Positions 37,204 through 46,413 of a stretch of 64,000 nucleotides of DNA are shown here, piece by piece. The number at the start of each line of letters is the position of its first letter. The stretch's first letter is position 1. The notes below the pieces were generated by a model, which did not search any database, was not told where the DNA came from, and saw nothing but the letters and a program-made list of their open reading frames with translations. Source of the DNA: Bog-532 sp963830385 (GTDB taxonomy: Bacteria; Actinomycetota; Actinomycetes; Streptosporangiales; Streptosporangiaceae); NCBI GenBank assembly GCA_963830385.1, contig CAWHMD010000006.1, positions 186,001 to 250,000 on the forward strand, read 5' to 3'. The translations under genes were made by a program, and so were the position numbers.

Positions 37204-39068
37204 GACTTCACCTCTTGCGGTGGGGTTTCGGTACGCCGGCGGTGCGCGGCCAGGTCGTCCATGCGGGAACGCAGCGACGCCAGGGTGGCCAGGTCGGAGT
37301 CGATGCGCTGGCGCTGGGCGCTGGCGGATTCGGTGCTGGTCACCGAGGCCTGCGCGGCGGCCAGCGCCTCCGTGGCCGACCGCTGCAGCTCGGTCACCCG
37401 GTCGGCGCAGGCGCTGCGCAGTTCGCGTTGCACGTGGCGGACCGCGTCGCGGGAGTCCTTGCCGACCTGCATATTGAAGTCGTCGACAAACCGCCGCACC
37501 GTCGCCTTGGCCTCGGCGCGGCGCTGCTCCAGCTTGCGGCGGCGATCGTCCATGAGCCCCGCCCGGCCCATCAGCATCGCTGGGGCCAAACCGATCACCG
37601 GAAGGAACACCGGAAGGAGCGTCAACCCAGCCAGATGGGTCAGCATGGTGAACATCAGCATTCCGCTGTAGGCCTTCTGGAAAGTGGCCAGGCCCGCGCC
37701 CTTGGCCTTCCGGCCCAAGAACTTCGAGTCGACGGCGAACTCGCCGATCAGGTCGACCGGGGCCGCGACCTCGCGGACCCGGATGACATCCGCCTCGGCC
37801 AGCGCGAAGTGCTCGCTGACGGCCGCGGCGACCTCCTTGGCCCGGCGCACGAACATCGCGTAGTTCTCCAGCGCCTCGGCGGCCAGCCGCTGCCGCAGCC
37901 ACGCCTCGAACTCGTCCCAGTTTTTGGCCGGGTCACCCTCGCTGATCGTGGCCTCGGCTTCGTGCAGCACCGCCCGTGAGCGGTCCCGGAGATCGAAGTC
38001 GATGTCCGAGGCGATGTCGGAGAACCCGTCCTGGAGCAGTTGCTGCCATCTGGCGCTGCGCTCCCGCAGCCCGTCGGCCCGTTGCTTGGCCGCGGTCAGC
38101 TCGCTGATCAGCGCGGGCAGGGCCGCTGGGTCGATCAGCGCGGCCCGGTGGGCGCGCGCGATGATCTCGAGCTGGTCCACGGCCGAGAGCACCTGGGCCG
38201 CGACCGCGTCGAGCGCCAGCCGCTCCGAGCCCGTGACCACCTCGCCGAGCTTGCGGACCAGCGGCGGGAACCCGGACTCGTTGTTCATCTCCTGATCGCT
38301 GGTCCGGGCCGCCCGCCCGCGTACCTCCGAGGAGAGCGGCAGCACCTCGATCTGGATCTGCCGACGCTCCAGGTGAGCCAGGTCCAGCCGGAGAACCTGC
38401 TCCCAGTGCGCGTAGAGGTCGGTCTTGCTGAGGATCATGACGATCGTGGGGCACAGGTCCTGCACGGTGCCCAGGAACCGCAGCTCGGCCGCGGTGAGCT
38501 CCTGCGAGGCGTCGCTCACGAACAGCACCGCGTGCGACTGCGGCAGCGTGCTCAGTGCCGCCGCGTTCTGGATCGAGCCGAGCCCCCCGACCCCGGGAGT
38601 GTCGACGAGGACCAGGCCCGACGCCAGCAGCGGCCGGTCGATGCCGACCGTGACCGACCGCAGGCGGCGGCAGTTGCCGGGGTTACCGGCCTCCGAGACG
38701 TAAGCGGCGATCTCCGACGGGGAGATGGTCTCGGCCCACCCCGCACCGCCGGAACCTTCGAGCGACTCGAAACTGGCGCTGGCGGAGACCTGCTCGGCGT
38801 AGCGCACCTCGGTCGACACCGCGGTCGCGATGTCGTCGTCGACCGGACAGATCGGGGCCATGAGCAGCGCGTTGACCAGCGAACTCTTGCCTTGCTTGAA
38901 CTCTCCCACGACGTGGACCATCACGGTCGAATCCGACAGCAGGCGCCGAGCGCTGGACAGACGTTCGGCGAGATCTTCTCGCTCGTACGCCCGGGCTCCC
39001 TGGATCGCCAGATCCAGAGTCTCCAGCGCGTGCCGTGCTGCGCCGCTCGGCGCCTGCTGACCGGACAT
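37200..39068 (-). CDS. dynamin-like GTPase (IniA type) with membrane segment
   Basis: The 622-residue protein has P-loop VGEFKQGKSSLVNALL (about residue 55), switch Thr in DDDIATAVSTEV, G3 VLVDTPGVGGL and G4 ILSKTDLYAHW. Helical bundles follow, and around residues 475-515 a hydrophobic hairpin (MLTHLAGLTLLPVFLPVIGL) that would insert in the membrane, as the paddle of IniA does. The ATG at 39068 follows AAGGAGG. It is the first GTPase of the operon, 49 bp after the repeat-protein gene. In mycobacteria IniA drives membrane fission and gives tolerance to cell-wall drugs; the same role here is inference. Confidence 0.88.
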   Translation of the reverse strand: MSGQQAPSGAARHALETLDLAIQGARAYEREDLAERLSSARRLLSDSTVMVHVVGEFKQGKSSLVNALLMAPICPVDDDIATAVSTEVRYAEQVSASASFESLEGSGGAGWAETISPSEIAAYVSEAGNPGNCRRLRSVTVGIDRPLLASGLVLVDTPGVGGLGSIQNAAALSTLPQSHAVLFVSDASQELTAAELRFLGTVQDLCPTIVMILSKTDLYAHWEQVLRLDLAHLERRQIQIEVLPLSSEVRGRAARTSDQEMNNESGFPPLVRKLGEVVTGSERLALDAVAAQVLSAVDQLEIIARAHRAALIDPAALPALISELTAAKQRADGLRERSARWQQLLQDGFSDIASDIDFDLRDRSRAVLHEAEATISEGDPAKNWDEFEAWLRQRLAAEALENYAMFVRRAKEVAAAVSEHFALAEADVIRVREVAAPVDLIGEFAVDSKFLGRKAKGAGLATFQKAYSGMLMFTMLTHLAGLTLLPVFLPVIGLAPAMLMGRAGLMDDRRRKLEQRRAEAKATVRRFVDDFNMQVGKDSRDAVRHVQRELRSACADRVTELQRSATEALAAAQASVTSTESASAQRQRIDSDLATLASLRSRMDDLAAHRRRTETPPQEVKS

Positions 39069-39117
39069 TGCGGTTTTCCTCCTTGACTAGCTAGCTACGG
39101 GGCCGATTCAGGCCACG

Positions 39118-40904
39118 TCAGCTGTGGTGCATCTCCTGGCCGGCGTCGTGGGCGTCGTGCCCGGTGTCGGCGCTCTCGGCGGCCGCCGCGTGGCCGGCGT
39201 CCTCGAACGAGTGCTCGTCGGAAACGTGGAGCGGCTCCTCGTGCACCACCGGTTCGTGGTCGAAGTGCACCGGCTCGACGTGGTGCTCTCCGGCCTGCTC
39301 GTTGAACGCGCCGGTCTGACCATGACCGTGGCCGGAGACCTGCTGCTCGTTCTGCTGCACGCCATGGAAGCCGTGAGCCTGCTCGTTGAACGCGCCGGTC
39401 TGACCGTGACCGTGGCCGGAGACCTGCTGCTCGTTCTGCTGCACGCCATGGAAGCCATGTGCCTGCTCGTTGAAGGCACCGGTCTGACCATGACCGTGGC
39501 CGCTGACCTGCTGCTCGTTCTGCTGAGCGCCGAAGCCGTGGCCAGCCTGCTCATTGAACGCACCAGTCTGGCCGTGACCGCCGCCGGAGACCTGCTGCTC
39601 ATTCTGCTGAGCGCCGAAGCCGTGGCCAGCCTGCTCATTGAACGCACCAGTCTGGCCGTGACCGCCGCCGGAGACCTGCTGCTCATTCTGCTGAGCACCC
39701 GGACCAGCCTGCTCATTGAACGCACCGGTCTGGCCGTGACCGCCGCCGGAGACCTGCTGCTCATTCTGCTGAGCACCCGGACCAGCCTGCTCGCTGAACG
39801 CACCGGTCTGGCCGTGACCGCCGCCGGAGACCTGCTGCTCATTCTGCTGAGCACCCGGACCAGCCTGCTCATTGAACGCACCAGTCTGGCCGTGACCGCC
39901 GCCGGAGACCTGCTGCTCATTCTGCTGAGCACCCGGACCAGCCTGCTCATTGAACGCACCAGTCTGACCGTGACCGCCGCCGGAGACCTGCTGCTCATTC
40001 TGCTGAGCACCCGGACCAGCCTGCTCGCTGAACGCACCGGTCTGGCCGTGACCGCCGCCGGAGACCTGCTGCTCATTCTGCTGAGCACCCGGACCAGCCT
40101 GCTCGCTGAACGCACCGGTCTGGCCGTGACCGCCGCCGGAGACCTGCTGCTCATTCTGCTGAGCACCCGGACCAGCCTGCTCGCTGAACGCACCGGTCTG
40201 GCCGTGACCGCCGCCGGAGACCTGCTGCTCATTCTGCTGAGCACCCGGACCAGCCTGCTCGCTGAACGCACCGGTCTGGCCGTGACCGCCGCCGGAGACC
40301 TGCTGCTCATTCTGCTGAGCACCCGGACCAGCCTGCTCGCTGAACGCACCGGTCTGGCCGTGACCGCCGCCGGCGACCTGCTGCTCATTCTGCTGAGCGC
40401 CGGCGAGACCGCCTGCTCGTTGAACGCACCGGTCTGGCCGCCGGGACCACCGTCGACCTGCTGCTCATTCTGCTGCGTACCGCCCAGGCCGCCGGCCTGC
40501 TCGTTGAACGCACCAGTCTGGCCGCCGGGACCACCGTCGACCTGCTGCTCATTCTGCTGCGTACCGCCCAGGCCGCCGGCCTGCTCGTTGAACGCACCAG
40601 TCTGGCCGCCGGGACCACCGTCGACCTGCTGCTCATTCTGCTGCGTACCGCCCAGGCCGCCGGCCTGCTCGTTGAACGCACCAGTCTGGCCGCCGGGACC
40701 ACCGTCGACCTGCTGCTCATTCTGCTGCGTACCGCCCAGGCCGCCGGCCTGCTCGTTGAACGCACCAGTCTGGCCGCCGGGACCACCGTCGACCTGCTGC
40801 TCATTCTGCTGCGTACCGCCCAGGCCGCCGGCCTGCTCGTTGAACGCACCAGTCTGGCCGCCGGGACCACCGTCGACCTGCTGCTCGCTCTGATCTGTGC
40901 TCAT
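39118..40904 (-). CDS. Q/G-rich tandem-repeat protein heading the dynamin operon (frameshifted)
   Basis: From ATG 40904 (MSTDQSEQQVDGGPGGQTGA) the product has six units of 28 residues ending in QTGAFNEQA. A missing base near 40409 then moves the native frame. In the restored frame another 14 units of about 26-28 residues follow (AQQNEQQVSGGGHGQTGAF type), and then a His/Glu/Asp-rich tail (EHHVEPVHFDHEPVVHEEPL). Unless corrected, the ribosome would read a Ser/Arg-rich nonsense repeat instead. There is no signal peptide or membrane helix. The unit is invariant in QNEQQV and QTGAF. Function unknown; the position suggests a scaffold or regulator for the dynamins. Confidence 0.65.
39300..40880. 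repeat. twenty 78-84-bp tandem repeat units
   Basis: The right third has 84-bp units and the middle has nine nearly identical 78-bp units (each containing gagcacccggaccagcctgc at 78-bp intervals from 39694 to 40318); the left units are more diverged. Unit lengths are multiples of three, so the array keeps frame. It is a coding array, not a CRISPR: there are no variable spacers. Confidence 0.88.
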
Positions 40905-41490
40905 CTCATGTCCTTTGCGTGTGGTCCAGTAGTGATGGATGTTGACCATAGAAAATGGTCAAATGGGTGATCGAAGCCTGTTGCCATTACCGGCACTCCA
41001 AAGTTTTCAGGCATAACTCGACACCGAGCTGTAGAATTGGCAGCACGGGCTTGCAAGAGAGCGTTCGCGCGTTCCCCTGAAGGTCTGAGCAGCGCAAACG
41101 TATTAAAGGAATTTTCGCTAGCTGGATTCTTCAGCTAGATCGAAAATGCGACTCTCGGCATTGCCGTCCCCCTTTCCCCCGTCGACCGAGCCCCTATCGG
41201 TGGCGGAGCAGGCGCTTGTGACCTAGCCAGCGGCTGCCTCTTTATTTACGCGGAGAGGGCACCCGCGCCCCAGATACACCTTCGCGGCAGAAATTTTGTA
41301 CGGGTTTCGTACGGCTCGGCGTCTACTCCCGGGGGATGGCAGGTAGGCCTTCTCCCGGTGGACGACGGGTAGGCCTTGCGGCATACGTGGCGGCGCCAAG
41401 GTCCGGCCTGCGGGCCGATGCCCGACCGGGGGGCCGGTTCCTAACGTTGGTGGTGCCGGATCAACCGGCCTGACAACGGAGGGCACCACG
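40905..41490. other. 586-bp divergent intergenic region, no gene
   Basis: It separates the start of the leftward dynamin operon from the rightward ABC genes and must hold both promoters. Part of it (40930-41170) is AT-richer than its surroundings. No conserved riboswitch, palindrome longer than 10 bp or tRNA is visible to me. No open frame has coding character. Confidence 0.5.
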
Positions 41491-42417
41491 ATGATCGAGG
41501 TCGAGAACCTCAGCAAACGGTACGGGGAGAAGCTGGCGGTCGACGGGCTGGAGTTCGTGGTCCAGCCGGGGATCGTGACCGGGTTCCTGGGCCCCAACGG
41601 GGCCGGCAAGTCGACCACGATGCGGATGATCGCCGGGCTGGACGAGCCGACCACCGGGCGGGTCCTGGTCAATGGGCGGAACTACCGCACCTCGTCCGGG
41701 CCCATGGGCGAGCTGGGGATCCTGCTGGAGGCCAAGGCCGTGCACACCGGCCGCTCGGCCCGCAACCACCTGCTGGCCCTGGCGCTGACCAACGGGGTGA
41801 GCCGGCGCCGGGTCGATGAGCTGATCGACATCGTCGGCCTGCGCGAAGTGGCGGCCAAGCGAGTCGGCGGGTTTTCGCTGGGGATGGGCCAACGGCTCGG
41901 CATCGCCTCGGCGCTGCTGGGCGATCCCGAGGTCGTGGTTCTCGACGAGCCGGTCAACGGGCTGGACCCCGAGGGCGTGCTCTGGATCCGGAACCTGCTC
42001 AAGGGGCTGGCCACCGAGGGCCGCACCGTGTTCGTGTCGTCCCACCTGATGAGCGAGATGGCGCTGACCGCGACCCGGCTGGTGGTGGTCGGCCGGGGGC
42101 GGCTGATCGCGGACACGACGGTCGAGGAGTTCACCGCCCGGGCGGGCGGCAACACCGTCACCGTGCGCACTCCCGACGCCACCCAGTTGCGTGACCTTTT
42201 GCTCGGGCCGGACGTCAGCGTGACCAGCGCAGAACCTGGCCTCCTGCACGTTCGGGGCCTGAGCGCCGAGCAGATCGGCACCGCCGCCTGGCGGGCGGGC
42301 CTGCCGGTCTTCGAACTGACCGCCCAGCAGGCATCGCTGGAAGAGGCCTTCATGAAGCTCACCGACGACTCCGTCGACTTCCGCTCGCGCGAGACCGGTG
42401 TGGAGGTGGCAGCCTGA
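41491..42417 (+). CDS. ABC transporter ATP-binding protein
   Basis: The 308-residue ATPase has Walker A GPNGAGKSTT (about residue 36), a signature in FSLGMGQRLGIASALL, Walker B VVVLDEPVNGLDP and a switch His in VSSHLMSEM. It belongs to the drug/antibiotic exporter-like group (CcmA/DrrA-like). The C-terminal 80 residues are the usual accessory domain. Its stop overlaps the permease start (TGATGAGC), so the pair form one exporter. Cargo unknown. Confidence 0.93.
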   Translation: MIEVENLSKRYGEKLAVDGLEFVVQPGIVTGFLGPNGAGKSTTMRMIAGLDEPTTGRVLVNGRNYRTSSGPMGELGILLEAKAVHTGRSARNHLLALALTNGVSRRRVDELIDIVGLREVAAKRVGGFSLGMGQRLGIASALLGDPEVVVLDEPVNGLDPEGVLWIRNLLKGLATEGRTVFVSSHLMSEMALTATRLVVVGRGRLIADTTVEEFTARAGGNTVTVRTPDATQLRDLLLGPDVSVTSAEPGLLHVRGLSAEQIGTAAWRAGLPVFELTAQQASLEEAFMKLTDDSVDFRSRETGVEVAA

Positions 42418-43253
42418 TGAGCGCCGTCCTCTCCCCCACCGCCCCGGCCACGGCCGGCCGCGCCACCGGGCTCAAGGTCACCCAGGCCCGGGTGATCCGG
42501 TCGGAGTGGCTGAAGTTCCGCTCGCTCCGGTCCACCCGCTACACGCTGCTGGCCGCGCTCGTGCTGACGATCGGGATCGGCGCGCTGATCTCGGCCGTCA
42601 CGGCCAGCCAGTACTCCACCTACACGGCGGCCGAGAAGGCCACCTTCGACCCGGTCGGCACCAGCTTGGCTGGCTTCAGCTTCGCGGTGGTGGCGTTCGG
42701 AGTGCTGGGCGTGCTGCTGATCAGCGGGGAGTACAGCACCGGGATGATCCGGTCCTCGCTCACCGCGGTCCCGCGGCGGCTGCCGGTCCTGTGGGCCAAG
42801 CTGACCGTGTTCGCGGCCGTGATCTTCTCGGTCTCGCTGGTGACCAGCCTCGTCTCCTTCTTCCTGGGCCAGGCGCTGCTGGACGGCCAGCACATCGGGG
42901 TGACGATCACCGCGCCTGGCGCGCTGCGCTCGATCATCGGCGCCGCCCTGTTCGTGACCGTGGCGGGCATGGTCGGGATCGCGCTGGGGACGCTGCTGCG
43001 CAACACGGCCGCGGGTATCTCGATCTTCACCGCCGTGTTCTTCGTGATCCCGCCGCTGATGAACCTGCTGCCGACCTCGATCAGGGATCACTCGGCCCAG
43101 TATCTGCCGTCGAGCGCGGGCGAGGCCCTGTGGGGCGGGGCCTACGGGGTGGCGCACCCGCTGTCGCCCTGGATCGGATTCGGGGTGCTGTGCGGGTACA
43201 CGGTGATCCTGATCGCCGCGGCGGCCGGGCGGCTGCGGCGCAGCGACGCCTGA
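42417..43253 (+). CDS. ABC-2 type transporter permease
   Basis: The 278-residue protein has six hydrophobic segments, starting near residue 40 (TLLAALVLTIGIGALISAV) and ending with LCGYTVILIAAAAGRLRR, and the ABC-2 motif LRSTRYTLL after a cytosolic N-terminus. It is translationally coupled to the ATPase by a 1-bp overlap and would form the membrane half of a two-subunit exporter. A strong hairpin follows the gene. Confidence 0.9.
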   Translation: MSAVLSPTAPATAGRATGLKVTQARVIRSEWLKFRSLRSTRYTLLAALVLTIGIGALISAVTASQYSTYTAAEKATFDPVGTSLAGFSFAVVAFGVLGVLLISGEYSTGMIRSSLTAVPRRLPVLWAKLTVFAAVIFSVSLVTSLVSFFLGQALLDGQHIGVTITAPGALRSIIGAALFVTVAGMVGIALGTLLRNTAAGISIFTAVFFVIPPLMNLLPTSIRDHSAQYLPSSAGEALWGGAYGVAHPLSPWIGFGVLCGYTVILIAAAAGRLRRSDA

Positions 43254-43286
43254 GCCGGGACAATGCCAGCATGAGGATGGCCCAGG

Positions 43287-43335
43287 CCATCGGATACCCA
43301 GCGCGCCGCCCGGCGGCCAGCTGGGTATCCGATGG
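43287..43335. terminator. strong hairpin between convergent genes
   Basis: CCATCGGATACCCAGC (43287-43302) pairs over 16 bp with GCTGGGTATCCGATGG (43320-43335) around a 17-nt GC-rich loop that can itself fold. It lies between the permease stop and the antiporter stop, so it is a likely bidirectional terminator, without a T-run. Confidence 0.75.
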
Positions 43336-43351
43336 GCGCTGCTGGTCCTGA

Positions 43352-44638
43352 TCAGTCGGCCTCGGCGGTGCCGCTCTCCCCGAGGGCGGGCTCGTCGCCT
43401 TCCGGGCCGACCGCGCCGACCACCCGGGCCTCGGTCACGACCACCGCGTCCATCGCCGCCTCGGGGGCGCCGGGCAGCGGGCGGTCGCGCCGGGCCAGCG
43501 CGGCGGCGATCGAGGGGAAGATCAGCACCGAGAGCACGCCCGCGCCGACCATGGCGGCCGCGTTGGCGGGGATCATGATGCCGTCGTTCAGGCCGATCTC
43601 GGCCAGCGCGATCAGCAGCGGCATGGTGGTCGCGGCGATGAACGTCATCTCGACCCGCTGCTGGACCGGCAGCGCACGCCGGTAAACCAGCAGCGAGGGC
43701 AGGCCGCGGACCACCAGCAGCAGCAAAAAGAAGATGACGAGCCGCAGCGGGTGCTCGACGACCGACTTGACGTCGAGCGTCATCCCCGAGGTGACGAAAA
43801 ATACCGGAATGAAAAAGCCGTAGCCGAGCGCGTCGAGCTTCTCCTCCAAGGAGGTGACCGCCACTCCCATCCGCCGCGTCCACCGGCGCAGCACCATGCC
43901 GGCCAGCAGTGCGCCCAGTACCACGTCGAGGCCGAACCGGGCTGCCGCCAGGAGCAGCAGCAACAGCAGCACGACCGACCAGCGCAAGGTGGTCTGCGCG
44001 GTCGACCGCTGGCCCTGTTCGATGACCGCCTTCAGCTTGCTGGCCCCGACGATCCGGGGCAGGAGCGTGAGCACCAGCGCGACCGCGCAGACGGCGCCGA
44101 TCGAGATCACCGCGGCGAACGAGTCCCGGCCGGTCAGGAAGATCGAGATGGCCAGGATCGGCAGCAGCTCACCGACCGCCCCGGCCGCCAGCACGTAACG
44201 GCCGAACTTGCCGGCCAGCATGTCGTTGTCGTGCAGGATCGGCAGCAGGGTACCCAGCGCGGTCGTGGTCAGGGCCAGCCCGACCGGCACGAAGTCACGC
44301 ACGTAGCCGAACGAGCCGAGGATCGCCACCGCGCCGACCGCGATGACGGCGCTCAGCACCCACCCGGTGACGGCCAGCTTGCCAGCCTGTTCGCGCAGCA
44401 ACTGCGGATCGAGCTCGTACCCGGCCAGCAGGAAAAGGAAGCCCAGCCCGACGTTGGAGATCAGCTTGATGCTGTCGGTGTTGGCCAGCCCCAGGCCCTG
44501 CTTGCCGATCAGCACACCGCACAGGATCAGCACGACCACCTGCGGCACCCGCGGCCGCCGCAGCGCGGCGACGACGATGGGCGCCAAGGCCGCGATCAGC
44601 GACACCGCGAACAGCGTCTGCAGGCTCTTTACGTCCAT
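43352..44638 (-). CDS. cation:proton antiporter (CPA2 family)
   Basis: The 428-residue protein has about twelve membrane helices with the CPA2 pattern: VLILCGVLIGKQGLGLANTD, GLGFLFLLAGYELDPQLL, a discontinuous helix with TTTALGTLLPIL, and FFIPVFFVTSGMTLDVKS. These proteins exchange Na+ or K+ for H+. The C-terminus is a short acidic cytoplasmic tail. It is transcribed alone, ending at the shared hairpin. Confidence 0.9.
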   Translation of the reverse strand: MDVKSLQTLFAVSLIAALAPIVVAALRRPRVPQVVVLILCGVLIGKQGLGLANTDSIKLISNVGLGFLFLLAGYELDPQLLREQAGKLAVTGWVLSAVIAVGAVAILGSFGYVRDFVPVGLALTTTALGTLLPILHDNDMLAGKFGRYVLAAGAVGELLPILAISIFLTGRDSFAAVISIGAVCAVALVLTLLPRIVGASKLKAVIEQGQRSTAQTTLRWSVVLLLLLLLAAARFGLDVVLGALLAGMVLRRWTRRMGVAVTSLEEKLDALGYGFFIPVFFVTSGMTLDVKSVVEHPLRLVIFFLLLLVVRGLPSLLVYRRALPVQQRVEMTFIAATTMPLLIALAEIGLNDGIMIPANAAAMVGAGVLSVLIFPSIAAALARRDRPLPGAPEAAMDAVVVTEARVVGAVGPEGDEPALGESGTAEAD

Positions 44639-45074
44639 CGGCGATCCCCCCGCCCCAGCCCGGCACCTAAGTGTGACACGCCGGGCCTGCGGCGAAAATC
44701 TCCAGCTAGCGGAGGATTTCGATGAGCAGGGAGGATGTCGAGGTCATGGCGGCCAGGTGACGAGATGGTTCAGGTGGGCACAGTCGGGTTTTCTTTTGGA
44801 CAGACGGGCATAGAGGGGAACCGATCGGGGAAGTGAAATCGTCGGACTGTTAGGCCTGGCAACAACCGGCCCGGCGGAGCGTGCGGATGTGACGCTGGGC
44901 GATGGGGCGGAAGCGAATTGAGGTGACTTGTGAAGCAGGGGTGGCGTCGAGTGCCGGTGTTGGTGTCGAATAGGAGCATCTTCGACCGAAAGGCACCTCG
45001 AAACCCCAGAAGCACACAACGTCCCGGAGAGTACGTTTTCCAGCCGCGATAGCCACGACAGGCAGGGTGTCTTC
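44639..45074. other. 436-bp divergent intergenic region, no gene
   Basis: It lies between the starts of the antiporter and the surface protein and should contain both promoters. Overlapping leftward frames (79-81 codons) have no ribosome sites and poor codon bias. No riboswitch or long palindrome is seen. Confidence 0.5.
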
Positions 45075-46247
45075 ATGCGATCCGCGCATTCGAGACCAGT
45101 CACCGTGGGCCTGGCCACCGGTCTCTTCGTCCTCGCGAGCGGGGTGACGGGGACGGCCATGGCCGCCACCACACCGTCCCCGACGGCCACCAAGGCGACC
45201 AGCACTCCGTCGGCTTCCGCGAGCAGCTCACCCTCGGCCGCCGTTTCCAAGGCGAGCGCCTCGCCGTCTTCCAAGGCGAGCGCCTCGCCGTCGGCCTCCG
45301 CCAGCAGCACACCCAGCACGATCAAGGCGACCACCTCGGCCACTCCGACCCCCTCGGCCAGCGCCACCGGAACGAGCTCGGCGACGCCGACCCCGACGCC
45401 TTCCACCAGCGCGACCCCCAAGCCGGTGGCGGACATCGCGGTGACATCCTCGGCCACCAGCGTCGAGCCAGGGGCGACGATCCTGTTCCGGATCTCGGCG
45501 TACACGAACCTGAAGGCCAGTGCGACCGGCAAGATCACGTCCGCGCTGACCCCGAGCAAGACGACGCCGGCGTTCCCGGCGCCGGTGTTCACGGTCGACA
45601 CCTGTTCCAGCACCAGCGGGACGACCTGCAACCTGAGCGTGCCGATCGCCAAGCCGGCCCAGCCCCAGGTCGAAACCCAGCTCACGGTGCCGAAGACCGC
45701 CACCGCTGGGGAGACGGTCAAGTACAGCGCGACCGTGACGGTCGCCGACGGCAGCACCACCCTGGCTGCGACCGCGACCGCCCCGACGATCACCGTCAAG
45801 GCGGCCAGCTCGGCGTCGGCCAGCCCGAGCAAGAAGACCAAGTCGGCCGCGGCCGGCTCCGGCTCCCCGTCGACTCCCACCTCGGCCGGCGCCACCGTGG
45901 ACCTGCCGGGCCTGTCGAGCACCACCGAGAACGTCGGCGCGGCCATCCCGCTCGGGGCGCTCCCGGCGTGCGTGGCGGGCGTGGCGGGCGTGTCGACGAC
46001 GATCCCCGCCGGTAACGCCTCGAACCTGTTCCCGCAGATCAGCCCCTCGTCGACCCCATCGCCATCGCCGGGCACCGCGGTCGCCGACCCCGCCCCGGCC
46101 AAGCCGGTGGCCGACTCCTCGCGGATCCCGCTGTCGCTGGGCAGCTCCGAGTTCGGCGCCCAGATCATCGGGCTGATCGTGCTGCTCCTGGGCGTGGCCA
46201 TCGCCGTCACCCGCCTGTCCCTGCGCAAGACCCGCCCCAACAAGTAG
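45075..46247 (+). CDS. exported Ser/Thr/Pro-rich surface protein with C-terminal anchor
   Basis: The 390-residue protein has a signal peptide ending GTAMA, a low-complexity stalk (about residues 32-115) rich in Ser, Thr, Ala and Pro, a beta-sandwich domain (DIAVTSSATSVEPGATILFR ... GETVKYSATVTVADGS) of the DUF11/CARDB kind, a second linker, and a C-terminal membrane helix (IIGLIVLLLGVAIAVT) with a basic tail. No LPXTG motif is present, so it is membrane-anchored rather than sortase-linked. Two Cys (DTCSSTSGTTC) may pair. Function unknown. Confidence 0.75.
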   Translation: MRSAHSRPVTVGLATGLFVLASGVTGTAMAATTPSPTATKATSTPSASASSSPSAAVSKASASPSSKASASPSASASSTPSTIKATTSATPTPSASATGTSSATPTPTPSTSATPKPVADIAVTSSATSVEPGATILFRISAYTNLKASATGKITSALTPSKTTPAFPAPVFTVDTCSSTSGTTCNLSVPIAKPAQPQVETQLTVPKTATAGETVKYSATVTVADGSTTLAATATAPTITVKAASSASASPSKKTKSAAAGSGSPSTPTSAGATVDLPGLSSTTENVGAAIPLGALPACVAGVAGVSTTIPAGNASNLFPQISPSSTPSPSPGTAVADPAPAKPVADSSRIPLSLGSSEFGAQIIGLIVLLLGVAIAVTRLSLRKTRPNK

Positions 46248-46305
46248 GCAGGTCTTGCCGGAGTCGCGGATGTAACCGCGGTGCTGCGCGGTTGACCGGA
46301 CCATT

Positions 46306-46355
46306 GGCAATGGCGCCTTTGCCCTTGTAAGAGAAAGGGCAAAGGCGCCATTGCC
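46306..46355. terminator. perfect 21-bp hairpin between convergent genes
   Basis: Bases 46306-46326 (GGCAATGGCGCCTTTGCC and three more) are the exact reverse complement of 46335-46355, with an 8-nt loop GTAAGAGA. It lies between two convergent stops and is a bidirectional terminator by position. The length and perfection of the stem are unusual. Confidence 0.8.
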
Positions 46356-46413
46356 CTTGTACCGCCAGTGGCCCCGCGCCAGGACGGCGCAATCGGTCAG
46401 GGCTGCTGGGCGG

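Noticed and set aside
39300..40880. Array of regular repeats resembling a CRISPR
   Set aside because: Units are contiguous, in frame and code for a repeated protein; there are no unique spacers and no cas genes.
39124..40893. 589-codon rightward frame across the repeat array
   Set aside because: It is the antisense of the Q/G repeat gene, made open by the repeat; it has no ribosome site and encodes implausible Leu-rich repeats.
41682..43883. 733-codon leftward frame opposite the ABC exporter
   Set aside because: Antisense of the conserved ATPase and permease; no family motif.
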